Below, piece by piece: positions 32,865-42,143 of a stretch of 64,000 bases of DNA (within the stretch, counting starts at the first letter, position 1; each line of letters begins with the position of its first letter). The stretch lies in NCBI RefSeq assembly GCF_014174355.1, contig NZ_JABEQF010000001.1:248001-312000 (forward strand), written 5' to 3'. A model generated the notes under the pieces. The model did no database searches. It saw only the letters and a program-made list of their open reading frames with translations, and was not told the DNA's origin. The translations under genes and the position numbers were made by a program. This DNA is from Gluconacetobacter azotocaptans. GTDB taxonomy: Bacteria > Pseudomonadota > Alphaproteobacteria > Acetobacterales > Acetobacteraceae.

Positions 32865-33842
32865 TTACAGGGCGACGACGATCCGTCCGCGTATCCGGCC
32901 TTCCAGAAGGTCGCGGGCGGCGGGGATGACGTCCGACAGGGCGATCTCCTGCGTCATCGTCTCCAGTTCGGTGGGATTGAGGTCCTGGGCCAGGCGCCGC
33001 CACGCTTCCACCCGCTCGGCGCGCGGGCACATCACGCTGTCCACGCCCACCAGGGTCACGCCGCGCAGGATGAAGGGTGCGACGGTGGCGGGAAACGCCA
33101 TGCCGCCCGCCAGACCGCAGGCGGTGACGACGCCCCGGTACTGCATCGCCGCGCAGACGCTGGCCAGGATCTGCCCCCCCACGACGTCCACCGCCCCGGC
33201 CCAGCGCGCCCGTTCCAGCGGGCGGCCGGGATGCGACAGGCTGTCGCGGTCCACGATCTCGGCGGCGCCCAGCGACCGCAGGTAGCTCTCTTCCTCCGGC
33301 CGGCCGGTGACCGCCACGACGCGATAGCCCAGGCGCGACAGCAGCGAGACGGCGACGCCACCGACGCCGCCCGAGGCTCCGGTCACGACGACGTCCCCCG
33401 ACGCGGGGCTGATGCCATGGCGTTCCAGCGCCATGACGCACAACATGGCCGTATAGCCGGCTGTTCCGATGGCCATGGCCTGCCGCGTCGTGAATGCAGC
33501 GGGAAGCGGCACCAGCCAGTCGCCCCGCACGGCCGCCATCTGGGCCAGGCCGCCCCAATGGCTTTCGCCCACGCCCCAGCCGTTCAGCACCACGCGATCG
33601 CCGGCGCGATAGTCGGGGTGGCCGGATTCGGTGACGACCCCCGCCAGGTCGATGCCCGGCACCATCGGGAAGCTGCGGACGACCGGCCCGCGGCCGGTGA
33701 TCGCCAGAGCGTCCTTGTAGTTGAGCGAGGAATATTCGACCCGCACCCTGACGTCGCAATCGGGCAGGCGCGCGGGTTCGAGCGAGCGCAGCGCCGCGTG
33801 ATAGCCGTCGGCGTTCTTCTCGATCAGGATCGCCCTGAACAT
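32865..33842 (-). CDS. acuI: Acrylyl-CoA reductase-like quinone oxidoreductase (AcuI/YhdH family)
   Basis: A 325-residue MDR-superfamily NADPH oxidoreductase. Family signs are the N-terminal [23 protein letters not shown], and the nucleotide motif [14 protein letters not shown]. It lacks the zinc ligands of classical alcohol dehydrogenases. AcuI/YhdH enzymes reduce acryloyl-CoA to propionyl-CoA, removing a toxic electrophile. ATG at 33842 is preferred over the ATG at 33848 because AGGAGA touches the latter but is six bases from the former. The upstream TetR gene overlaps this region, giving an acuR-acuI-like operon. The physiological source of acrylate is not shown in the window. Confidence 0.85.
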   Translation of the reverse strand: MFRAILIEKNADGYHAALRSLEPARLPDCDVRVRVEYSSLNYKDALAITGRGPVVRSFPMVPGIDLAGVVTESGHPDYRAGDRVVLNGWGVGESHWGGLAQMAAVRGDWLVPLPAAFTTRQAMAIGTAGYTAMLCVMALERHGISPASGDVVVTGASGGVGGVAVSLLSRLGYRVVAVTGRPEEESYLRSLGAAEIVDRDSLSHPGRPLERARWAGAVDVVGGQILASVCAAMQYRGVVTACGLAGGMAFPATVAPFILRGVTLVGVDSVMCPRAERVEAWRRLAQDLNPTELETMTQEIALSDVIPAARDLLEGRIRGRIVVAL

Positions 33843-33844
33843 GG

Positions 33845-34537
33845 TCATTCTCCTGAAGCAGATCGTGTTCGGGCCACGCCCGCCGGCACGTGCAGGCCCG
33901 CGATGAAAACCCTCTGGAACAGACGCAGCGGGACGGGGCTGCGTTCCAGCTTCGCGCGCAGCACCGCGCCTTCCCACCCGATCCAGAAAAAGGCGGCGAG
34001 GTCGGCGCAGGACGATCGGGGGGCGATGTCCCCGGCGTCGCGGGCCAGGTGCAGGCAGTGCGCCGTGCGGTCCTGCCAGCCCAGCAGGATGTCGTGCAGG
34101 CGCTGTCGGAACGATTCCGGCAACGCCCCCATTTCCTGGCCCAGATTGCCGACCAGGCAGCCCCGCCGGTAGGCATGCCGGGCCATGCCGGCACAGGCAT
34201 CGTCGATCATCGCGTACAGCCGATCGAGCGGCGCGCGGGCATCGTCGCACAGGAACCGTTCCAGCCGCCGGTCGAAATAGGCGGCGTAGCCGTCGATCAG
34301 CCGCAGGCCGAACGATTCCTTGCTGTCGAAATAATGGTAGAACGACCCCTTGGGCACCCTGGCGATCCGCAGGATCTCGTCCAGGCCGGTGGCCACATAT
34401 CCCTTTTCGGTAAGCAACGCGATGCCGGTGCGGATCAGCAGGTCGCGCACGTCGTCGCCGTCGCCCGGCGCGCGCGGCGGCCGGCCGCGCCGGCGGGAAT
34501 GGGGAGGCGCGACGAGGCAGGGCGGGTCGTCGGACAT
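33845..34537 (-). CDS. acuR: TetR-family regulator, AcuR-like
   Basis: A 230-residue TetR protein. The N-terminal helix-turn-helix has [19 protein letters not shown] at about residues 52-70, and the C-terminal ligand domain is of the NemR/AcuR type ([11 protein letters not shown]). It directly precedes the acuI-like gene with overlapping ends, as in known acuR-acuI arrangements where AcuR represses until acrylate binds. A GACCGGTC palindrome lies 13-20 bases upstream of its ATG. Some AcuR-like proteins sense other electrophiles, so the effector is inferred. Confidence 0.8.
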   Translation of the reverse strand: MSDDPPCLVAPPHSRRRGRPPRAPGDGDDVRDLLIRTGIALLTEKGYVATGLDEILRIARVPKGSFYHYFDSKESFGLRLIDGYAAYFDRRLERFLCDDARAPLDRLYAMIDDACAGMARHAYRRGCLVGNLGQEMGALPESFRQRLHDILLGWQDRTAHCLHLARDAGDIAPRSSCADLAAFFWIGWEGAVLRAKLERSPVPLRLFQRVFIAGLHVPAGVARTRSASGE

Positions 34538-34549
34538 GACGATTTATTG

Positions 34550-34557
34550 GACCGGTC
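34550..34557. promoter_or_regulatory. Palindrome GACCGGTC, candidate AcuR-like operator
   Basis: A perfect 8-bp palindrome (extended TTGGACCGGTCGTC) immediately upstream of the TetR start. Related TetR regulators of electrophile responses bind GACC/GGTC half-sites. Position and symmetry suggest autoregulation of the acuR-acuI pair. Confidence 0.4.
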
Positions 34558-34698
34558 GTCTTTTAAAATCCAGTATCGTTCCCGTGAGGCAGGCCGCGTT
34601 CAGAGGCTTTGACCCGGGCGGGCGGTTCGGGCAGGGTTTCGCCCCCGGCCCGCGAGCCGGCAGCCTGCCTTTTCACTCGCAGTTATGGAGAGCCCGTC

Positions 34699-36141
34699 GT
34701 GCCCCACTATCCGGATACCCTCCTGTTCATCGACGGACAGTGGACAGCATCGGGGGACAACCGCTTCATCGACGTGGTGAACCCTGCGACCGAACAGGTG
34801 ATCGGGCGGGTGGCCCACGCCGGCCAGCCGGAACTGGCGGCGGCGGTGGTGGCGGCCGAGCGTGGTTTCGCGGTCTGGAGCCGCATGTCGGTGTTCGATC
34901 GCTACAAGATCATGCGTGAGGCCGCGACCCTGTTGCGCGCGCGCGTCGGCACCATCGCCCCGATCATGACCATGGAGCAGGGCAAGCCGCTGGGCGAGGC
35001 GCGGGTCGAACTTCTGGCGGCCGCCGACACCATCGACTGGCTGGCCGAGGAAGGCCGCCGCACCTATGGCCGCCTGGTCCCGTCGCGCGCCACGGGCGTG
35101 ACCCAGGCGGTGATCCGCACGCCGGTCGGCCCGGTTGCCGCGTTCTCGCCGTGGAATTTCCCGGTCAACCAGGTCGTGCGCAAGGTCGGCGCGGCTCTGG
35201 CGACCGGCTGTTCGATTATCGTCAAGGCGGCCGAGGAAACGCCGGGCTCGCCGGCCGAACTGATCCGCGCCTTCGCCGACGCCGGCGTCCCGCCGGGGGT
35301 GATCGGCCTGGTCTACGGCACCCCGTCCGAGATTTCGGAAACGCTGATCGCCCATCCGGCCATCCGCAAGGTGACGTTCACCGGGTCGACCGCGGTGGGC
35401 AAGATGCTGGCGGCGCTGGCGGGGTCGCACATGAAGCGTGCGACCATGGAACTGGGCGGCCACGGTCCGGCGATCGTCTGCGCCGATGCCGATGTCGACC
35501 AGGCGGCGACCACCCTGGCGGCGGCCAAGTTCCGCAATGCCGGGCAGGTCTGCGTCTCGCCGACGCGCTTCCTGGTCGAACGTCCGGTCTTCGGCCGCTT
35601 CGTCGAACGGTTCGCGGCGCTGGCCGCCGCCCATAAGGTCGGTGATGGGCTGGAGCCCGGCACCACCATGGGGCCGATGGCAAACGTCCGGCGCATCGAC
35701 GCGATGGAATCGCTGATCGCCGACGCCACCGCCAAGGGGGCGGAAATCGTCACCGGCGGCCATCGTGTCGGCAATTCGGGCTATTTCTTCGCGCCGACAG
35801 TGCTGTCCGGCCTGACGGGCGAAATGCGGATCATGAACGAGGAGCCGTTCGGCCCGGTGGCGCTGATGTGCCCGTTCGACACGCTGGACCAGGTGGTGAC
35901 CGAGGCGAACCGGCTGCCGTACGGGCTGGCCGCCTATGCCTTTACCGGGTCGGGCCGCACGGCGGCGCGGCTGCGCGACGAGGTGCGCACCGGCATGCTG
36001 ACCGTCAACCATCTGGGCCTGGCCTTCCCGGAAGTCCCGTTCGGCGGGATCGGCGATTCGGGATACGGGTCGGAAGGGGGCACCGAGGCGCTGGAAGCCT
36101 ATCTGGACACGCGCCTTTTCACGATGCGCGAATACGTCTGA
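34699..36141 (+). CDS. NAD(P)-dependent aldehyde dehydrogenase, succinate-semialdehyde-type
   Basis: A 480-residue ALDH with the usual features. The cofactor site SPWNFPVNQVVRK lies near residues 150-162, the catalytic glutamate in MELGGHGP near 251 and the catalytic cysteine in AGQVCVSPTR near 285. The best subgroup match is GabD-like (succinate or other omega-acid semialdehydes) oxidising to the acid in the cytoplasm. GGAGAG lies 6-7 bases before the GTG at 34699; an upstream extension is unconvincing. A nitroreductase gene follows seven bases downstream, suggesting co-expression. The true substrate is not certain. Confidence 0.85.
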   Translation: MPHYPDTLLFIDGQWTASGDNRFIDVVNPATEQVIGRVAHAGQPELAAAVVAAERGFAVWSRMSVFDRYKIMREAATLLRARVGTIAPIMTMEQGKPLGEARVELLAAADTIDWLAEEGRRTYGRLVPSRATGVTQAVIRTPVGPVAAFSPWNFPVNQVVRKVGAALATGCSIIVKAAEETPGSPAELIRAFADAGVPPGVIGLVYGTPSEISETLIAHPAIRKVTFTGSTAVGKMLAALAGSHMKRATMELGGHGPAIVCADADVDQAATTLAAAKFRNAGQVCVSPTRFLVERPVFGRFVERFAALAAAHKVGDGLEPGTTMGPMANVRRIDAMESLIADATAKGAEIVTGGHRVGNSGYFFAPTVLSGLTGEMRIMNEEPFGPVALMCPFDTLDQVVTEANRLPYGLAAYAFTGSGRTAARLRDEVRTGMLTVNHLGLAFPEVPFGGIGDSGYGSEGGTEALEAYLDTRLFTMREYV

Positions 36142-36148
36142 ACCCGGC

Positions 36149-36973
36149 ATGACCGACGATGTGATCGCCGAGCTGTGGAGAGAGCGCTACCGGACCGCGC
36201 CGCCGGCCGGCGGATGGTCCGGCGACGACGTGCTGCGCCATCTGCTGTCGCATCGCTCGGTCCGCGCCTACCGTCCCGACCCGCTGCCCGACGGGGCGTT
36301 GGAGGCCGCGGTGGCGGCTGCGCAATCGGCCTCGACCTCCTCCAACCTTCAGGCCTGGAGCGTGGTGGCGGTCGAGGACCCGGCCCGGCGCGCCCGCCTG
36401 GCGGCCCTGGCCGGCGGGCAGGCGCATATCGTGCAGGCGCCCCTGTTCCTGGCCTGGCTGGTGGACCTGTCGCGCCTGTCGCGACTGGGGGCGGCCCGCG
36501 CCCACACCACCGACGGGCTGGATTACCTGGAAATATTCGTCGTAGGTGTCGTGGACGCGGCCCTGGCGGCCCAGAACGCGGCTGCGACCTTCGAATCGCA
36601 GGGGCTGGGGATCGTCTATATCGGCGGGTTGCGCAACCATCCCGAACAGGTGGCGCGGGAACTGGAACTGCCGGAGCGGACGATGGCCGTGTTCGGCATG
36701 TGCGTCGGTCATCCCGATTCCGACCGGCCGGCCACGATCAAGCCGCGCCTGCCGCAATCGGTGGTCCTGCATCGCGAACGCTACGGCATGGCGGACGAGG
36801 CCGCGGGCATCGCGGCTTACGACCAGTACGACGCCGCGTTCCAGCGCGAACAGGGGCTGGCGCCGCGCGCCTGGTCCGACGCCATGGTCCGCCGGGTGGC
36901 CGGGCCGGAATCGCTCAGCGGCCGCGACCGGCTGCGCGACGCGCTGGCGGCGCTGGGCTTTCCGCTGCGCTGA
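36149..36973 (+). CDS. Oxygen-insensitive NADPH nitroreductase, NfsA-like
   Basis: A 274-residue flavoprotein of the nitroreductase fold. HRSVRAYRPDPLP (about residues 35-47) and the FMN-contact region SASTSSNLQAWSVV (about 60-73) match the NfsA/FRP group, and GQGLGI-like SQGLGIVYIGG occurs near 150. It reduces nitroaromatics, quinones or flavins with NADPH. It lies seven bases after the aldehyde dehydrogenase and may share its transcript. The natural substrate is unknown. A 166-base gap to the next gene carries no obvious feature. Confidence 0.85.
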   Translation: MTDDVIAELWRERYRTAPPAGGWSGDDVLRHLLSHRSVRAYRPDPLPDGALEAAVAAAQSASTSSNLQAWSVVAVEDPARRARLAALAGGQAHIVQAPLFLAWLVDLSRLSRLGAARAHTTDGLDYLEIFVVGVVDAALAAQNAAATFESQGLGIVYIGGLRNHPEQVARELELPERTMAVFGMCVGHPDSDRPATIKPRLPQSVVLHRERYGMADEAAGIAAYDQYDAAFQREQGLAPRAWSDAMVRRVAGPESLSGRDRLRDALAALGFPLR

Positions 36974-37139
36974 CGCCGGCGGTCAGCCCTGCCCCGTTCA
37001 GGGGGCTGGCGGGCTTGACGCGCGGCGCGATCTGGGGACTCTGGCCGATCGGCGCGGCCTGTCCGATGGGCGTGCGCCATGCCTGTCATGGGCCGGCGCG
37101 CAGAGGATCGCGCCGATGTGGTGGTGAAAGAGCAAGATC

Positions 37140-38234
37140 ATGGATAGCGCCGACAATTTTCGTTTCACGCTTTCTCCGCATCCCGCGCCGGTTCCGGCCG
37201 CGCAGCGCGCCGCGCTGCTGGCCGATCCGGGATTCGGCCGGGTCTTCACCGATCACATGGCGGTCGTCCGATACAAGGAAGGCCAGGGCTGGCATAACCC
37301 CACCATCGAGGCCCGGGCGCCGATCCCGCTCGATCCCGCCGCTGCCGTGCTGCATTATGCGCAGGAAATCTTCGAGGGAATGAAGGCCTACCGTGCCGCC
37401 GATGGCGGCGTGGTCATGTTCCGCCCCGACGCCAATGCACGCCGTTTCCACCAGTCGGCCGAACGCATGGCGATGGCCCCGGTGCCCGACGCCCTGTTCC
37501 TGGAGGCGGTGCGCCAACTGGTGCGCGTCGATCGCGACTGGATCCCCGAAGGCGAGAATGCCAGCCTGTACCTGCGTCCGTTCATGATCGCGAACGAGGC
37601 GTTCCTGGGCGTGAAGCCGTCGTCGGAATATCTGTTCATCGTCATCGCCTCGCCGGTCGGGTCGTATTTCAGCGGCGGCGCGGTGTCGGTCTGGGTGTCC
37701 GAGGACTATACCCGCGCGGCCCCCGGAGGCACCGGGGCGGCCAAGTGCGGCGGCAATTATGCCGCCAGCCTGCTGGCGCAGCGCGAGGCCAAGGCCCAGG
37801 GCTGCGACCAGGTGGTGTTCCTGGATGCCGTCGAACATCGCTGGGTGGAGGAGATGGGCGGCATGAACATCTTCTTCGTGATGGACGACGGGTCGCTGGT
37901 GACGCCGCCGCTGGGCGGGACCATCCTGCCGGGCATCACCCGCGACGCGATCCTGACGCTGGCGCGTGATCGCGGCCTTGCGGTGCGCGAGGAACCGTAC
38001 AGCATCGACCAGTGCTATGCCGATGCGGCCAGCGGCCGACTGAAGGAAGTCTTCGCCTGCGGGACGGCGGCGGTGGTGACGCCGGTCGGCCGGCTGCGCG
38101 GCAAGAGGGGCGAAATCGTGATCGGCAGCGGCAACGGCGCCGACCCGGTGACGGAAAGCCTGCGCGCCGCCCTGATCGGCATCCAGCGCGGCCAGCTTCC
38201 CGACCCGCACGGCTGGGTGCAGCGGGTCGACTGA
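37140..38234 (+). CDS. ilvE: Branched-chain amino acid aminotransferase
   Basis: A 364-residue class IV PLP aminotransferase of the longer bacterial/eukaryotic-like IlvE type. Landmarks are HYAQEIFEGMKAYR near residue 70, the PLP lysine in TGAAKCGGNYAAS near 200, and EEMGGMNIFFV then LGGTILPGITRDAIL near 240-265. It interconverts branched-chain amino acids and their 2-oxo acids with glutamate. Those oxo acids are potential substrates for the E1alpha/E1beta pair elsewhere in the window, but nothing links the loci directly. A hairpin repeat follows the stop. Confidence 0.9.
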   Translation: MDSADNFRFTLSPHPAPVPAAQRAALLADPGFGRVFTDHMAVVRYKEGQGWHNPTIEARAPIPLDPAAAVLHYAQEIFEGMKAYRAADGGVVMFRPDANARRFHQSAERMAMAPVPDALFLEAVRQLVRVDRDWIPEGENASLYLRPFMIANEAFLGVKPSSEYLFIVIASPVGSYFSGGAVSVWVSEDYTRAAPGGTGAAKCGGNYAASLLAQREAKAQGCDQVVFLDAVEHRWVEEMGGMNIFFVMDDGSLVTPPLGGTILPGITRDAILTLARDRGLAVREEPYSIDQCYADAASGRLKEVFACGTAAVVTPVGRLRGKRGEIVIGSGNGADPVTESLRAALIGIQRGQLPDPHGWVQRVD

Positions 38235-38279
38235 CCCGCGCCGCCGACCGGCCCACAGGCCGGGCTTTGTCCGAACCCA

Positions 38280-38328
38280 CCAAAGGGCGTAGCCCTGACG
38301 AATGGGATGCAAGGGCCTCGGCCCTTGC
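38280..38328. repeat. Hairpin repeat after ilvE, related to 7931-7951
   Basis: CCAAAGGGCGTAGCCCT at 38280 matches the left part of the hairpin at 7931 with one change. It is followed by GCAAGGGC, loop CTCG, GCCCTTGC (38309-38328), a perfect 8-bp stem. It lies between the converging ilvE and nicR genes and can serve as a terminator for both. Confidence 0.6.
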
Positions 38329-38379
38329 CGGGTTCGGGCAGAGCCGACCTTCCTTTGAAGCCTGCCGCCGCAGAAAAAT

Positions 38380-38856
38380 TCAGATCCCGGCGAGTTTGCG
38401 CAGGATATGCATCGCCGCGACCCGTTCGCACTCGTTCAGCGGCGCCAGGGTCAGTTCCGTGATGTGCAGGGCCTCGGGGATATGGGTGCGGACCAGTTCC
38501 TCGCCCTGCGGGGTCAGCGACACGATGCGCTGCCGCCGGTCGGCGGTGTCGTTGTGGATATCCACCAGCTGCCGTTCCTTCAGGCGCGCCACGATGCCCC
38601 GCAGCGTCGCGTGATCGATGGCCGTGGTGCGGCCGATATGGATCAGCGGGGCGGGTTGTTCGTCGCGGATGGCCACCAGCACGGCGAACTGCACGGCGGT
38701 CAGCCTGTCGTCGGGAATCGTTTCCTGGAAGAGCGCGGTATGCCGCTGATAGGCGCGGCGCAGCAGATGGCCGATCTGGGCGGACAGATCGTAGGCGGCG
38801 GGGGGCGCGGGTTTGGACGACCTGCCTGAGTTCGTGCTCCTGGTCGCCGCCGTCAT
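38380..38856 (-). CDS. nicR: MarR-family repressor of nicotinate catabolism
   Basis: A 158-residue MarR protein with the winged helix-turn-helix at about residues 60-115 (IGRTTAIDHATLRGIVARL then the DRRQR wing). It is divergent from the nic genes, and in Pseudomonas putida a MarR protein, NicR, represses the nic operons and is relieved by 6-hydroxynicotinate. Identification rests on family plus the complete nic cluster next door. Two symmetric or repeated DNA elements in the intergenic region are candidate operators. The ATG at 38856 gives a polar 20-residue N-terminus before the conserved domain. Confidence 0.85.
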   Translation of the reverse strand: MTAATRSTNSGRSSKPAPPAAYDLSAQIGHLLRRAYQRHTALFQETIPDDRLTAVQFAVLVAIRDEQPAPLIHIGRTTAIDHATLRGIVARLKERQLVDIHNDTADRRQRIVSLTPQGEELVRTHIPEALHITELTLAPLNECERVAAMHILRKLAGI

Positions 38857-38935
38857 GATGCCTCTTTCCGTCCTGGCCGTGTCGTGGGGACCATACGTGA
38901 CTTGGTCTGTTCATGCAAAAATCCGGTAAGGTGCC

Positions 38936-38961
38936 ATTGGTTATCGGGAACGATTTCCAAT
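38936..38961. promoter_or_regulatory. Near-perfect palindrome in the nicR-nicT intergenic region
   Basis: ATTGGTTATCG, spacer GGAA, CGATTTCCAAT: arms of 11 bases with nine pairing. It lies 80 bases upstream of nicR and 75 upstream of nicT. Its symmetry and location are right for a MarR-type or other dimeric regulator, or for a promoter element of either gene. Confidence 0.45.
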
Positions 38962-38986
38962 CGAAATGTCTAGTCGGCACGACAAA

Positions 38987-39004
38987 TAATGTGTACGCTA
39001 TATC
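38987..39004 (-). promoter_or_regulatory. Candidate NicR site upstream of nicT
   Basis: Read on the - strand, this segment (GATATAGCGTACACATTA) matches a segment before nicC at 40424-40442. The shared consensus is ATATnGCGTAYACAYTRT with a GTAYAC core. It ends 31 bases before the nicT ATG. Two copies at the two likely nic promoters suggest a common regulator. Confidence 0.5.
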
Positions 39005-39035
39005 GGAATGATCTCGAACGGCCGGGTGCGCGTAT

Positions 39036-40385
39036 ATGACGGGTTCCGATCTCTCCCTCGATCTTGATGGCGATTTCTCGCGAGGCGGCGTGGCGGGCGA
39101 CCCTGTCGCCGCGCTGTATCGGCGGGTCGCCTGGCGGATCGCGCCTTTCCTGTGCCTGGGCTTCCTCGCGGCCTATGTCGACCGGGTGAATGTCGGCTTC
39201 GCCAAGCTGCGGATGGCGTCCGACCTGGGGCTGGGCGAGGCCGCGTACGGCCTGGGGGCCGGCCTGTTCTTCATCGGCTACGTGCTGTGCGAGGTACCGA
39301 GCAACGTCGTCCTGCAACGTGTGGGCGCGCGCTTCTGGCTGGCCCGCATCATGTTGACCTGGGGCCTGCTGTCCGGGGCCATGTGCATGGTCCACACGCC
39401 GATGTCCTTCTACGTGCTGCGCCTGCTGCTGGGCATCGCCGAGGCCGGGTTCATGCCCGGCGCGCTGCTCTATCTCAGCCAATGGTTCCCGCCGGATCGC
39501 CGCGCGCGGGTCACGGCGCTGTTCATGGTCGGCATTCCGCTGTCCAGCGTGCTGGGGGCGCCGCTGTCGGGCTTTATCATGGCGCATGTCTCGGGCGTGG
39601 GCGGGATCGCCGGCTGGCGCTGGCTGTTCGCGATCGAGGCCCTGCCGCCCATACTGCTGGGCGTGTGGGCCTTGCTGTTCCTGCCCGACAGCATCGAGCG
39701 ATCGGCCTGGCTGAGCGGGGCCGAGCGGCAGTTCCTGCGTGGCCGGTTGCGCGAGGCGCACGACGATCATGCGGTCTCGCACCTGTGGGCGGCCTTTCGC
39801 GACATCCGGGTCTGGCACCTGGGGCTGATCGACGGGTCGGTGCTGCTTGGCCTGTATACGGTGGCGTTCTGGTTTCCCTCGTTCCTGAAAGGGCACGGAG
39901 TGCACGATCCGATGACCATCGGCTGGATCACGACCATCCCGCACCTGGTCGCGGTCTGCTGCATGATTTTGAATGGATGGCATTCCGACCGGTCGGGCGA
40001 ACGCCGGCTGCATATCGTGCTGCCGATCGTGGCGGGGGCGGTGCTGCTGGCCTGCAGCACGCTGGCGGACGGCAGCCTGGTGCTGTCGGTGACGCTGATC
40101 GCACTGGCCAACGGGGCGATCCTCGGCGCGCTGCCGCCCTTCTGGTGCATTCCCGCCAATTTCCTGACAGGGCCGGCCGCCGCGGCGGGGCTTGCGATCG
40201 CCTGTTCCTTCGCCAACCTGGCGGGCTTTTTCGCCACGGCCCTGATCGGCTGGACCATCGAACGCACCCACAGCCCCGACCTGGCGCTGGATATCTTCGC
40301 CCTGGCAATGGGGTGTGCGGCGCTGAGCCTGTTCCTGATCCCCCGGTCGGTGGTCGATCGCGGCGGGAAACGCCCCATGGCGTGA
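39036..40385 (+). CDS. nicT: MFS transporter, nicotinate-pathway uptake (anion:cation symporter family)
   Basis: A 449-residue major facilitator protein with 12 predicted helices. The helix 2-3 region (GAGLFFIGYVLCEVPSNV) and the RIMLTWGLLSGAM loop are typical of the anion:cation symporter family, which imports aromatic and sugar acids. NicT of P. putida belongs to this family and takes up 6-hydroxynicotinate. The gene is first in the + strand nic series and divergent from nicR. An upstream ATG at 39009 is possible, but the 39036 start is closer to the conserved start. The exact nicotinate derivative carried is inferred. Confidence 0.8.
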   Translation: MTGSDLSLDLDGDFSRGGVAGDPVAALYRRVAWRIAPFLCLGFLAAYVDRVNVGFAKLRMASDLGLGEAAYGLGAGLFFIGYVLCEVPSNVVLQRVGARFWLARIMLTWGLLSGAMCMVHTPMSFYVLRLLLGIAEAGFMPGALLYLSQWFPPDRRARVTALFMVGIPLSSVLGAPLSGFIMAHVSGVGGIAGWRWLFAIEALPPILLGVWALLFLPDSIERSAWLSGAERQFLRGRLREAHDDHAVSHLWAAFRDIRVWHLGLIDGSVLLGLYTVAFWFPSFLKGHGVHDPMTIGWITTIPHLVAVCCMILNGWHSDRSGERRLHIVLPIVAGAVLLACSTLADGSLVLSVTLIALANGAILGALPPFWCIPANFLTGPAAAAGLAIACSFANLAGFFATALIGWTIERTHSPDLALDIFALAMGCAALSLFLIPRSVVDRGGKRPMA

Positions 40386-40423
40386 CGCGAGGCCCGAGGC
40401 ACCAAATTTCTTGCCGGACCGAA

Positions 40424-40442
40424 ATATCGCGTATACACTGTA
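40424..40442 (+). promoter_or_regulatory. Candidate NicR site upstream of nicC
   Basis: ATATCGCGTATACACTGTA shares the ATATnGCGTAYACAYTRT consensus with 38987-39004. It lies 52 bases before the nicC ATG in the 109-base nicT-nicC gap, suggesting a separate promoter for the nicC onward operon. Confidence 0.5.
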
Positions 40443-40479
40443 AATGAATCGGGGCATCGGCCCTGCGGCTCGAATGTGA

Positions 40480-41622
<1,143 letters not shown>

Positions 41623-41646
41623 CGGCGCGGGCCGGGGAGGGCAGGC

Positions 41647-42135
41647 ATGGCGGACGGCGCGGTCGAGATCATGGTCAACGGGACGCGGCACGCCGTGCAG
41701 GTCGATCCCGGCACGCCGTTATTGTACGTGCTGCGCAATGACCTGGGGCTGAACGGACCCAAATACGGCTGCGGCCTGGGCGAATGCGGGGCCTGCACGG
41801 TGCTGATCGCGGGGCGGGCCGCGCGTTCGTGCAGCGTGCCGGTCGATGTTGCCCGTCACTGGCCCATCACGACCCTGGAAGGGCTGGTCGTGGACGGCGT
41901 GCCCGACCCGGTGCAGGATGCCTTCATTACCGAACAGGCGGTGCAGTGCGGCTATTGCCTGAACGGCATGGTCATGACCGTGCGGGCGCTGCTGAACGCC
42001 AACCCGGCCCCGACCGAGGCGGAGATCCGCGATGCGCTGCGGTACAATCTGTGCCGCTGCGGCACGCATATGGAAATCCTGAACGCGGCGCGCCGGGCCT
42101 GCGGCCTGCCGGTTCGCGTGGCAGCGGGGGGCTGA
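41647..42135 (+). CDS. nicA: Nicotinate dehydrogenase small subunit, [2Fe-2S]
   Basis: A 162-residue ferredoxin-like subunit of the xanthine dehydrogenase family. The plant-type cluster ligands are Cys42, Cys47, Cys50 (GCGLGECGAC) and Cys62. The second cluster ligands follow in CGYC and CRC. It moves electrons from the molybdenum site of NicB to the haem domain. GGGGAGGGCAGGC precedes ATG 41647. The nicB start lies 8 bases after its stop. It catalyses with NicB the hydroxylation of nicotinate to 6-hydroxynicotinate with water as oxygen source. Confidence 0.92.
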   Translation: MADGAVEIMVNGTRHAVQVDPGTPLLYVLRNDLGLNGPKYGCGLGECGACTVLIAGRAARSCSVPVDVARHWPITTLEGLVVDGVPDPVQDAFITEQAVQCGYCLNGMVMTVRALLNANPAPTEAEIRDALRYNLCRCGTHMEILNAARRACGLPVRVAAGG

Positions 42136-42143
42136 GGGCGGCC

